In this document: one piece after another, positions 1 to 9,886 of the stretch
Layout: each line of letters starts with the position of its first letter
Numbering within the stretch: position 1 is the first letter of the stretch
Assembly (NCBI RefSeq): GCF_030704535.1
Contig: NC_081823.1
Location: forward strand, 8,645,001-8,709,000
DNA: 64,000 nt
Source of the DNA: Vitis vinifera
Taxonomy: Eukaryota; Streptophyta; Magnoliopsida; Vitales; Vitaceae
Direction of reading: 5' to 3'
Position numbers and translations under genes: made by a program
The notes under the pieces: model-generated
Told to the model about the DNA's origin: nothing
Database searches by the model: none
The model's input: the letters and a program-made list of their open reading frames with translations, nothing else

Positions 1-150
1 GAGGATAGAGTCCCAATTAATGGTAGACATGTTACTGCAAAGAGGTCAGGAGTTCAATCTTCCTGTGGGTATTAGTGAAACCGCATGGTGGGGTCAGATG
101 TGATTATGTTAGGCCTGTTGGCTCAATAATATAATTATTTAGAAAGGAGA
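1..150 (+). repeat. Possible tRNA-derived SINE fragment
   Basis: A segment near position 20 resembles a pol III A box (TGGTAGACATG). About 25 bases on, a B-box-like segment (GGAGTTCAATCTTCC) follows, which is the layout of a tRNA-derived SINE head. No cloverleaf can be drawn, so it is not a tRNA gene. The left edge is cut by the window and no poly-A tail or target duplication was found. This is a weak call. Confidence 0.25.
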
Positions 151-942
151 ACAAACAGCAATAGAACTATCAGGATGAGGAACAAGTTACAATTTTTATA
201 TCTTATTCATATTATGCATGATCGTAAATATTGGTGTGGTACTCCAGTGTCACATCAGTTGGACATAACACAACATTGTTGAGAAGCTATGGTCAAGAAA
301 GCTTGATTTGTGAAAATTCCACTGTTATTCCTGGATTTTATCCGAAAAAAGCCTAAATAAATTTCTTTTGGATTTTAACATCAAAATCACCTTTGTTTTC
401 ATAAATTGATATACTTTCTTATTTTTTATTCTCTCTTTGCTCCCATCTTTTGTTTTAGAAAGTAAAATGTGATTGTTTGTTAATGCAGGCTGGATTATGG
501 CAAATACATGCAAACTGTTACCATCCACAGGCAGAAGCAGTAAGATCATTTACTTATTTCAGAATGAATGAGAAGATTTTCAGGGCTGAAAATTGGAATA
601 ACTTTGTCCCATTTGTGAGAAAGATGAGCACAGACATGTAAAATAACTTTAAAGCCATTTAAGCATTTAACCACTTAACATTGTGGTGTTACCAAATTAC
701 CAAGAATAATCTCCCTGCATTTTTCCTTAGAGGGTGAATATAAAAGCTTCTGTAACTTTCACCATCATGAATATAGCCAATAATTTTTTTTTTCCTTTTC
801 TTCACACATAACAAAATTGAATGAATTTTAGACATTTACTTAAACACAATTGATTTTTTTTTTTTAATTTATAATTCTAGTTTACACCAAAAAAAAGAAA
901 GGAAGAAAAAAAATGAAACTGGATATCTTCTTGGGCTGGATT
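151..942. other. Intergenic; one exon-like segment
   Basis: AT-rich sequence with poly-T and poly-A runs and no sustained ORF. Positions 489-539 could be an orphan 17-codon exon: a tgcag acceptor lies just before it, a gtaaga donor just after, and the frame is open (AGLWQIHANCYHPQAEA). I do not recognise it and found no partner exon, so it may be chance. The rest should include the 3' untranslated and downstream region of the pectate lyase gene that ends at 943. Confidence 0.3.
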
Positions 943-2756
943 TTAGCATGCATAGCCTATCTTACAATTGAGAACTCCAGCAGATGCAGTGATATATGTT
1001 AAAAGTGAAGCTGGTCTTGCTACCATGCTCGATGCTTTTGAGTAACTTGCAGGTGCTTCTTCTCCAGAAGCTCTAAAGTAAGCACCATTCAACATCAAAT
1101 CTCCATCTGATCTCCAATTCCAGTCCTTCCACTCTTCATATCCCAAGAGGCTTTCACGTTTGGTCACCTGAAAGTGAAGTAAATTTGGTTGGGACATGAG
1201 AAAGTAGGTATAGAATCCATTAGACTGGCTGCAGTTCAAAGTTGGTCTTCTAGCGGGTAAGTGACCTTTCAAAATCCCATTCAGTTTGCTTTAGGCAAAA
1301 AATTATAAGTGATTTGGCACTCAATGGCTTGATCTTTCTGAATTTTCTGCTCCTCTGTTTTGTAGCTCTTGCTACCTTGAAAGGGATGGATTACAATTAA
1401 CCCATAGTCAACTACTAAGAACACTACCTTGAAATTTAGATGATAGTTTGAAAAACTAATTTTATCATCTCTTCCAAACCATGCCCTTTCAACTTGGAAA
1501 ATAAATGATAGAATAGTTTTACTATTTGTTAAGTTGTATTGTTTGATCTTGAAATTTACCTCCTTGGTAGAATTGTCATCCCTTGCAATGAAGACATTTC
1601 CTTGGCTGTTGATTGTTGGATTGGCACTTCCACCAATTGCATACATTTCCCAATCAGTGTATACATTATTTACAATATGGAAATACCCATGTCTGCACCT
1701 GCAAGAGTTCAAAAGTTACACACTTGTGCTCAGAACTATTTCCAAAAGGGAGGGAAAGAAAAACACCTTACCAGAATGGTAGTTAATTCAGTTACCTGGG
1801 CATTCTTTGAACTAGGCCTTCCCCAAAGTAATTGAAGGCAATTGTGACCTGCATATTCTTGTCAGCAAGGAAGTCATCACTATGCCCCATGAGCATGGCT
1901 TCATTGTGATTCAACATGTAGTTGTTTGAGATGGTTATTGATTTAGATCCATACACTGCATCAATGAGTCCGTCGTAGCAATCAGCTAGGGTACAATGAT
2001 CAATCCATATATCCGTTCCTCCAAATATCGATATCCCATCCCCATCTGACATCCCTCTCATCCCATAATGATCCGGCCTGTCCCTCACGATGGCGTTCCC
2101 AGTTGGCACACAACCATGTATGTAGACACCATGTATGATGATGTTGCTCACGTTTTGTATGGTTATGCAGGCCCCATTGGCTATTTGGATGTTGAATCCC
2201 CTCCCATCTATTGTCTTGTAAGAGTTCATGATGAGCTCTTCCTTCAGGTTGATGACCATGTCATGATCAAACACTATCCACAGCGGCACGTATTGGATGA
2301 CAGCATGTCTGAGTGTGCCTGGGATTGGGTTGGCAGGGTCGTCGTTGCCTGAATCAGTGACAACGTAAAGCTCACCATCTCGACCGCCAATGGCATTGCG
2401 CCCGAACCCTACACCACAGTCTGCTAGCATCTTTCTGTTGGTTTCCCAGTCAGGGTCACACCTCCAGCAATCATCAATGGGGTTCCCAGTTCTACATGAT
2501 ACTTCATCAAGCTGCGTTCTCAAACTTCCTCCTCTTGAGCTCCTGTAAGTTCAACACAAAGCTTAAGTGTTCAAACCACACAATACCCCACATTCCCAAC
2601 AGCATTTTCAGCTGTTGGAAAAAAAAAAACACAATTGAATCAGAACAAAAACACTCACCATGTTGTTGCTTCTGATTCTAGCGGTAGGAGACGTGCAGAG
2701 TATGCAGTAGAGACATATAAGAGAATCACAAGGAAGGAGAGTGACAAGGTTGACAT
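943..2756 (-). CDS. Pectate lyase (PL1 family), secreted
   Basis: Ca2+-dependent pectate lyase that cleaves de-esterified homogalacturonan by beta-elimination in the cell wall. Four exons join in frame: 2756-2659, 2542-1796, 1698-1560 and 1167-943, giving 402 residues, a usual plant length. All three introns are GT/AG. Residues 1-20 form a signal peptide ([20 protein letters not shown]). Exon 2 holds the family's [17 protein letters not shown] segment, the beta-helix core, [17 protein letters not shown] and [12 protein letters not shown]. The catalytic-arginine segment RMPR-CRHG spans the exon 2/3 junction. The protein ends in a cysteine-containing tail (NCKIGYAC). The start was chosen because it alone supplies a signal peptide and splices in phase. 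The reading frame is intact. The paralogue cannot be named from sequence alone. Pectate lyases serve in growth, pollen and fruit softening, and nothing here says which applies. Confidence 0.93.
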
Positions 2757-2790
2757 TCTTAGACGAAAATGGTTGGTGAATGGCCGTCAT

Positions 2791-2800
2791 TTTATATAGA
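2791..2800 (-). promoter_or_regulatory. TATA box of the pectate lyase gene
   Basis: On the minus strand this reads TCTATATAAA, a good plant TATA box, 35 bases before the ATG at 2756. Initiation about 30 bases downstream would leave an unusually short leader of roughly 10 bases. Either the leader really is short or another upstream promoter is used. Confidence 0.5.
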
Positions 2801-3842
2801 AAAAACCCAAGGTGCAGAAGCTCTGAAAATGAGAGTGGTGACTGGGATATAGGTACAAAAGCAGAGAGCTCCATAGATGAATGAGAGTGAAAAAATTAGG
2901 TGGAAAATTCAAGAGCTTGTTAAAGCTGTTGGATTGGTATTAAATTTCCAGTTTTTAAAACTTCTGCAAACTGAAGCAGAGTGTAGGAATTTAATGAACA
3001 CCGCACAAACTGGTTTTTCTTTAATTCTTTCTTCTGGGTTCCCCTACAAGCCACACAAATTCCACTGCAAAAAAAGAACAATACCCAGTACTTCTTTCTC
3101 TCTATACGCGAAGGACCCTTCAAAGTTGAGGCGTTACCCGAAAGAGCATATAATATTAGGAGTGGAAAAAGTCGTGTTTGGATTGATTTCTAGAGAAAAA
3201 TTAGTCCAATTGATATGGTCAATTTATGCTCCATTATAGTATTCAATAACTTTATATTTTAAAACTGAAAGATTATTCACTCGCGTGCTTGCTTTCTTCT
3301 TGACTCTCATAATTACAAGTCTTCTTCTAAGTTCTAACACAAAACCGAAAATATTTCTATATTTAGATTAAGAAACTGGGCCAGTGTCCTATAGAATCAA
3401 GGCTACTCTTGTAAGGCTATTTAATAGCATTTGAAATAAGCACCTCACAAACTCAGTGGAGTATTAATGCCTACATTAGTTTGCTGCTCTTGTGTACCCT
3501 CTTGATTGGGTCGTGTCAGAAAACTTGAAACCACAATTAATGTTGTGTGTTTTTGAGTTTAGTATAAACTTATATTGAATAATTTAATTCAATTATAGAA
3601 TAGGTTAGAAGAAGCAGATAGCGAAATCCTTCTGATACTTTTATTACTTGATTTAATAGGATTTAGTCCTGTAAATCTTAATGGAAGTCAAGTGTTCCTA
3701 ATTTAAATCAAAGTACACCAATGGTCCGAGCCCTCTAGATACCGATTTGTGTAATGATGATTATGATGTTTGAACAGTGATGGGAGGCGCAGCTAACAAT
3801 CTGATTAATGAAAACTTGTAAATAGCTGTGGACCCACTCGCC

Positions 3843-3906
3843 GGAGGGGGGTGGGTGGGTTGGGGGGAGGTGGGTCGGGGGGAGGTGGGTCGGGGGGAGG
3901 TGGGTC
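3843..3906 (+). repeat. G-rich 15-bp tandem repeat, G4-prone
   Basis: Three near-perfect copies of tcggggggaggtggg are preceded by a related gggtgggtgggttgggggg stretch. Every unit carries runs of three or more G, so the plus strand satisfies a G-quadruplex pattern several times over. The minus strand reads as Pro-rich codons, which explains the proline-rich pseudo-ORFs here. Confidence 0.8.
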
Positions 3907-4353
3907 GTCTAAGAGGGAAGGACCCATGCAGGGCCTGGCTATAAAAGGGTTTGGTCCAGCCCATGTTCCTATAAATCTTGTATGACTTTTCGTGATCACT
4001 TCATATTTTATGTTTTTAGGGAAAATTATGTTTCGGAGGGATTGTGGAAGGACTGTTTTTCTTTTTTTTTTTGGAAAAAATAGAGTTACTTTTTTAAACT
4101 AAACAAAATATGATTATCTTCGAATTGAATCAAAGAAAAGAAACTCTCGTTTTCGTTTTCTTTTGAGAGAATCATGTTTGGAGACTCGGATTAGGTTCTA
4201 TTTAAATTTTGGTGGTCCAACTTTTCCGACATTTCAGCTTAAGATAATAATAGACAAAAGAATTGATTTTTCCAATACATTGTTGGAAAATTTATTTGGT
4301 TGATTATCATGGTGAGAAAAATAGGCATGAAAAAAAACTTCAGAAAGTTTAGG

Positions 4354-5015
4354 GCTGTTTGGTTGTTATTTTTGAAAAATAGTTTTTGAGAACAGTTTTT
4401 TACATTTTTAGAAGAAAAAAAAAATTATGTTTGGAACTAAATTCTGGAAAATAGTTTTTGTTTTAAAAAAAACATGTTTGGTTGATTTAATAAAAAAGTT
4501 TTTTAGAATAAATAAAACAAAAAAACATATTTGAAAGTTTTTTTTTAATTAATAAAGTGTTTTCTTTCATTAATTTGATATTATAAATATATAAATAAAT
4601 TTCATATGCATAATTCATTTAAATTAAAAAAAATTATTCAATTTTGAAAATTTTACATCAGTTATAATTTTCTTAAACAAATAATGACTTTGTAACCATG
4701 TCTAAGTATATTAATTTCAATAATTTAAGGAAAAAGAAAGGGTTTGTCGATGGGAGTGTGGTAGTTGGGTAGAACTCACTTTTGTGGAAACACAAAAAGC
4801 AGTTAAGAAAACACAAAAAGAGGAAAGAGAGAACAAGCAAAACAATCTATTATTTAAACAGTAAAAAAAATAATGAAAACATCTTTTTATTATTATCAAA
4901 CAAGTCGTTTTTGATAACACGGAAAACACAAAAAACAAAAACACACCCCTTTCCCCAAACAAGTTTTTTGTTTTCAAGAATAGAAAACAGTTCTTGAAAA
5001 TAGGAACCAAACATG
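4354..5015. mobile_element. Foldback MITE-like element
   Basis: The left end (GCTGTTTGGTTGTTATTTTT) and the reverse complement of the right end (GCATGTTTGGTTCCTATTTT) are imperfect terminal inverted repeats about 660 bp apart. The interior is AT-rich and non-coding. No clear target duplication was identified, so the superfamily is open. Confidence 0.5.
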
Positions 5016-5395
5016 CTTTTTATTTTTATTTTTTTGGTATAAAAATGGTTCAACCTATTGTGAATAAAAATAGGTATGAAACAAATTATGAAAGTTTGAT
5101 TTTTTTTTTTGTAATAAAGTTAATGGAATTTGAAATCTTAGTAATAATATTAGATAGAATTTGCCTTAATTTTAATTTTTTAATTCATATATAATACATG
5201 AAAAGGGAAAAAAATAGATAAAGTTAAACATAAACTAAAAAAAAATGATGAATTTTCATAATAATTATAAAAATAACATAAGATTAATTTATCTTAAATT
5301 AATTTCTTTTATTATGCATGATATTTAATGTAATATTTATTACAAATAGATACCTTCATTTTTCAATTATAAAATTTGTTTTGTAAGTATATTTA

Positions 5396-5400
<5 letters not shown>

Positions 5401-5434
<34 letters not shown>
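5401..5434. repeat. (TA)17 microsatellite
   Basis: An uninterrupted TA dinucleotide run in AT-rich intergenic DNA. Confidence 0.95.
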
Positions 5435-5436
<2 letters not shown>

Positions 5437-5479
5437 AGTTTTGAGCAAAAATAATTCATTTTAAAAAATAAATCCACAA

Positions 5480-5960
5480 ATTAAGAATTTGTTTGATGAT
5501 GGTTTTGAGAAGTATCTTTAGTATAAAAAAATGTTTTTGATATTTGATAAGATTTAGGAAATATTTTAAAATTTTGAAAAATCACTTATAATATTAAAAA
5601 GTTACTTATTGCAGTGTGTTTGACGATGTTTTTTTTGAAAAAACGCTTTATATGTGATTCTCCAGAACACATTTTCATTAAAAACATGTCATATGGAAAA
5701 TGTTAAACGCATACTAAAAACTCATTTGATAATGATTTTAAAAAACGTTTTTAATATTTTTAACACTTGAAAGTTTTTATTATTAAAGTGTCAAAAAGTT
5801 TAAAAACATTTTCTAAAATTAGTATCAAACATACTCTAAAAGTATATTTAGTAGTGATTTTAAAAAGTGTTTCTAAAATTTTTTAAGACTTGAAAAATTT
5901 TATTTCATAAGTATTAAAAAATTAGAAACACCCCTTAAAATTACCACCAAACAAACTCTA
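5480..5960. repeat. Diverged short repeats, MITE remnant
   Basis: At least four loosely repeated units contain variants of 'ttgataatgattttaaaaa' followed by 'cgttt/gtgttt...taatatt', spaced roughly 90-130 bases. They look like decayed copies of one AT-rich element. They are non-coding. Confidence 0.4.
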
Positions 5961-6363
5961 AATCCCCTCCTAAAAAAATAATAATCAAAATTCTCAGGCC
6001 ACATGGGTGCGCCTAGGTGACTGAGATGAACTAGTTTGTGAATTTTTATTTTTTTTTCCAAACATATTATTTTCGCTCATAACTCTATATAACAATGTTC
6101 CACTTCCAACTTAGCCAAACGCGCCCTAGTAAAGTTTTTAACTCGGTAAGGATTATTTCTTCAAGGTGAAATGCTTATTACTATTATTTATAGACCGTCC
6201 TTAGGATCTACAAAACGAGGAGGAAAAGGGGAAAAGAAAAAAAGATATTTTATTTTATAAAATCTACCTGGTCTCCGTTTGATACTTTTCTTTTTGCTCT
6301 GGATTTTTTCTTCCCTATCTTGTGACCGTCCAAACAATCCCTCACCTCCCACCCCACGAAACA

Positions 6364-6990
6364 ATGGCAATGTCCAGTCTTCTATCCCCCCTCTCCTCCA
6401 CCCTTCAGTCATCCCCACTCTTCCCCATCAGACACCCATCTCTCCTTACTCTCACTACCAAACTTAGGTGCCCAAAAGCTCAGGAACGAAGAAGATCCAT
6501 CGCCGCGCAATCCAAGGGCAGCAACTCGGCTGACCCCCCAGACCGCTTAATCTCAGCCGTCTGTTACTTCTACCCATTCTTTGATGGCATACAGTACGGA
6601 AAGTATGTTCTTACACAGTTCACGCCCATTCAACTCCTCATACAACCCTTATTTCCAGCCATTAAGGTCTTCAAGAGCTTCCCCTTTAATGGGTTTTTGG
6701 TGTTTTTGACTCTCTATTTTGTTGTTGTGAGAAACCGCAATTTCAGTAGGTATGTGAGGTTCAACACCATGCAGGCTATAGTGCTTGATGTCTTGTTGAT
6801 TTTTCCTGATCTTTTAGAGAGGAGCTTCAATCCAAGAGACGGGCTAGGGTTGGATTTCGTGATGAGTTTGGACAGCACTGTGTTTTTGTTTCTGTTGGTG
6901 TCTTTGATATATGGGTCTTCTTCCTGCTTGTTGGGGCAGGTCCCCAGATTGCCAATAGTTGCTGAGGCGGCCGATAGGCAAGTACTTTGA
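6364..6990 (+). CDS. Tic20-type chloroplast import subunit (TIC20-II/-V-like)
   Basis: Inner-envelope Tic20 family protein of the chloroplast protein-import machinery, 208 residues, in one exon. The first ~50 residues are Ser/Thr/Pro-rich and poor in acidic residues (MAMSSLLSPLSSTLQ...), as in a transit peptide. The conserved core starts at DRLISAVCYFYPFFDGIQYG. Hydrophobic segments follow around FPFNGFLVFLTLYFVVV, NTMQAIVLDVLLIFPDLLER and STVFLFLLVSLIYG, giving about four predicted membrane helices, and the protein ends with EAADRQVL. The ATG at 6364 was chosen over an in-frame ATG at 6322 because it lies in a better context (acaATGGC) and opens a typical transit peptide. From memory it fits the TIC20-II/TIC20-V branch rather than TIC20-I/IV. 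No frame damage is seen. Confidence 0.88.
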   Translation: MAMSSLLSPLSSTLQSSPLFPIRHPSLLTLTTKLRCPKAQERRRSIAAQSKGSNSADPPDRLISAVCYFYPFFDGIQYGKYVLTQFTPIQLLIQPLFPAIKVFKSFPFNGFLVFLTLYFVVVRNRNFSRYVRFNTMQAIVLDVLLIFPDLLERSFNPRDGLGLDFVMSLDSTVFLFLLVSLIYGSSSCLLGQVPRLPIVAEAADRQVL

Positions 6991-8016
6991 ACACCAATAT
7001 GGTTTTTTATACTGTTGCTGTAACGATTTTTGTCTATTGGGAATGCTAATTGTTAAAGGGGGTTTTTACATTTGGATATAGTTCATCGAATTTATGAAAG
7101 TTGCACACTGCATACTACACTGCTGTGGTGGTTGGCATTCTGCGTTTTGTTCTTAAGATATTGGGAAAATTAGGAAATGGAATTTGGCTTTTTAGAATTT
7201 GTGGGTGTTGGTGTTTAAATTGCTTTGATGTTGGAGTAAGTAGGTTGACAAGTAGACATGTTAGATATTGCCATTTTGTGATGATGTGATGTGTGGTAAA
7301 GCCCTTTGATGGTATAGGGTGTACTTAGTTCGAGTTTGAATGAAATTCATGTCACATGCACATGGGCAAATGCTCATGTGAGAATTAGGAAGCGTTGACA
7401 GCCACAAGAAGATGTAAGGGGAAAAAAAAGGGATACTTGTAAAAGTTTCTATTACCTGATTGGTAATGCTGATATGATTAGAAATAAGTTCGAATTCTTA
7501 ATTAAGATCATGTTAAGTTTCAAAACAACCTCTGAGAATCCTTTATATTAAGCATCTTTAGTGCCCTCTCTGAAGAAAAAGTGAAAATAAAAAACCTGTA
7601 TTGCACTGAAAGGATGTCAGGCTCGTATGTGTTTTGGAATTGATGATTCTTCCGGGGAACTGAAATTGCTTCACCAGAAGCTGAAGCTTGGAGCATTATG
7701 CTTTCTGACTTATATTGTCTTATATACTCTCATAGTTATTACCTAGTTAGGCCAGTGATGGTGCTTATCCAAGTGGACTGATAAAACTCATGCTTGATTG
7801 TATTGTATCACAAATAAAATAGCAGGATCAATGTCATTTTCTTTTCTGTGCATGGGCTTTAGAGGACTATTAGGTTTTTCTAACTGTTATCTACATTGTT
7901 TCACTAGAGTATAACTAACTTTGCAGCAAAAATCAACTTGGACACCTGCTTGAATCTGAAATGCTGCCTGTATTTGGATGTTAAAATTCCTCCATCTAAG
8001 CTTATATGTAAAGTTA

Positions 8017-8291
8017 TGCTTGGTTCCCGGAAAGTATTAAAGAAAGAAGAAAAAAATGGTAAGGAAAATGATTTTCTCATTTGGTTTTATAATGGAAAAT
8101 ATGAAAGAAAATAAAATATAATTAAAATTAGTTAGAAACTTGCATGAGGAAAAAAATAAATGAAATGAATTTGAATTAGCATATAAAAATAATTTATTAA
8201 CTATTGATCTAATTTTATTTTTCTTCCACTTTTCCTTTCTATGTTCTTTTCCTAGCATTTCTCCTCAAAATTTCCAGGAACCAAACGTAGC
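8017..8291. mobile_element. MITE, PIF/Harbinger-like (TTA duplication)
   Basis: A 275-bp AT-rich non-coding element. Its ends are imperfect inverted repeats: TGCTTGGTTCCCGG on the left, and CGTTTGGTTCCTGG as the reverse complement on the right. It is flanked by TTA at 8014-8016 and TTA at 8292-8294, a 3-bp duplication typical of PIF/Harbinger MITEs. A related copy lies at 25242-25482. Confidence 0.65.
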
Positions 8292-9576
8292 TTAAGATTT
8301 TACAGTGAGAGTTGCAGGAGAGGTGTTATATAAGAGATGTCAAAGGAAGTCCTTTGATAGGCGAGTTACTTTTATTCAGTGAACTTAAAGTCCCAACTGC
8401 CATGCCATTATGTCTGATGATGTATTGAAGTGGTTGCCTCTGGCTCCCCATTACAGACGAGATAAATGTTCAAAACTAGTGCTTTTTTGTGTGGTATTTG
8501 CAGCTTCAAAGCAATACAAGTGGTCAGTCGACTTATCAATGTACCATTTAGGTGTATAATTTTGATATTTCTAGGAGAAAACTATGGTAACAGACTGATG
8601 AAATGTTCTTCTGGACAATCAAGAACTGATTTTGTAGTTGATCCCCAGGCTGTGTTTCTGTGCTGAATCCTAGATTCATTCTTGTTTTAAAACGATAATG
8701 AAATTTAGTGTCAAAGTGATGATGGATGAAACTGGCATGGATTATATTGTCTGGCTTGCTATATAATATTGAAACATTTGCTCCACAAACAATGCAACCG
8801 AACAAACTTCACCTCAGGCAATCAGACTTATTCTATTTGCCCCAGAACTGTAGTTATCCTCTGGAAACAATCTTATGGTTCCCTGAAAACTAAGGTATAT
8901 GGAGTCAATATGTCCTCTTTGAATAACTTCCTGATATGTCATGGTTAGCAGTTCTCAGAACAAATGCTGTGTAGCCTTGCACTGATAGAAGTTATATTTC
9001 TCGAAAATTTTAGTTGAAGACCTGGAAGGAGCTACTGCACTCTGTTGAAAACAACCCATGCATTAATCTTTGGTTTGATTACTCACAAACTGGAACAGTT
9101 GAAATGTGGGAATGTTAAAAGGATTGAGGCATTATGAAAATGGCCTATTGCATTGATATTAAAGATTGACCACACCTCTAGAAGTATTTCTAGCCCATCA
9201 GTTTGGCTGTCACTGTTGAAAGATGCTTGTGGTAGCCTAGGTGAGCTAATTCATACTGTAGTGTAATATTTAGCCTCAACAAAGATGTTTGGTTTGTTTT
9301 GAATTATTTGGATAGAATAGAGCAAAGGTCATAGGATCAGTTTCATCTCTCAGGATGATTCTCATTTCTCACCCATCACATGGGTGCTCTTAATTTGCTT
9401 GCATCTTTTCCATGTTACTGAATGTTATTGTTAACTGAATCCTACGTTGGCCATGTGAGAGTGTCTTCTTTTAGGGATGTCACTCAAATGAGTGAAAGTA
9501 AAAATCGACGGTTTTTTACAAGAGTGCGGTAATAGTAATTCCAAATCTATCGTAATTTTTGTCAAATTTTCTTTTA

Positions 9577-9655
9577 AAATCGTCTCTTCAAAAGACGATT
9601 TATTTCATTTAAAAAACATTATAATGAAAAAAATCATCTTTTGAAAAGATGATTT
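9577..9655. repeat. Pair of short palindromes
   Basis: The first palindrome has arms AAATCGTCT (9577-9585) and AGACGATTT (9593-9601) with a 7-base loop. The second (9631-9655) is a perfect 12-bp inverted repeat, AAATCATCTTTT and AAAAGATGATTT, around one base. The two share the AAATC(G/A)TCT core, so they look like diverged copies of one motif. Confidence 0.7.
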
Positions 9656-9838
9656 CTTAAATTTCTTTTTAAAAAAAATCTATAGACTAGAAATTGTCTC
9701 TTCTCCGTTGATAAAAAAAATATATATGGGGAATGATTTCTTAAAAATAAAAAGAAAAAGAGAAAAAAAAAAGTAAGATGATTTTCAAAAATTTATTTTT
9801 CCATTTTCTCTTTTCTTTTTTTCAATAACATTTTACCA

Positions 9839-9843
<5 letters not shown>

Positions 9844-9882
<39 letters not shown>
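9844..9882. repeat. (AT)n microsatellite
   Basis: A nearly 40-base AT dinucleotide run inside an AT-rich repeat region. A shorter AT run lies at about 10160-10180. Confidence 0.95.

Positions 9883-9886
<4 letters not shown>

Larger units (their letters stand above)
2801..6363. other. Intergenic region with MITE remnants
   Basis: This stretch separates the pectate lyase promoter from the Tic20 gene. It is mostly AT-rich and holds no convincing gene; the short ORFs are low-complexity. It contains a G-rich tandem repeat (3843-3906), a foldback element (4354-5015), a TA microsatellite (5401-5434) and several diverged copies of a 'tttgataatgattttaaaaa' unit (about 5480-5960). Confidence 0.6.

Noticed and set aside
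1534..2352. Plus-strand ORFs over the pectate lyase exons
   Set aside because: Shadows of the minus-strand gene, whose exons join with good splice sites and full motif content.
3761..3999. Short minus-strand proline-rich ORFs
   Set aside because: Direct translation of the G-rich tandem repeat. No start context, signal peptide or conservation cue.
6322..6363. Upstream in-frame ATG for the Tic20 gene
   Set aside because: The additional 14 residues (MTVQTIPHLPPHET) do not look like a transit peptide start, and the ATG at 6364 has better context.
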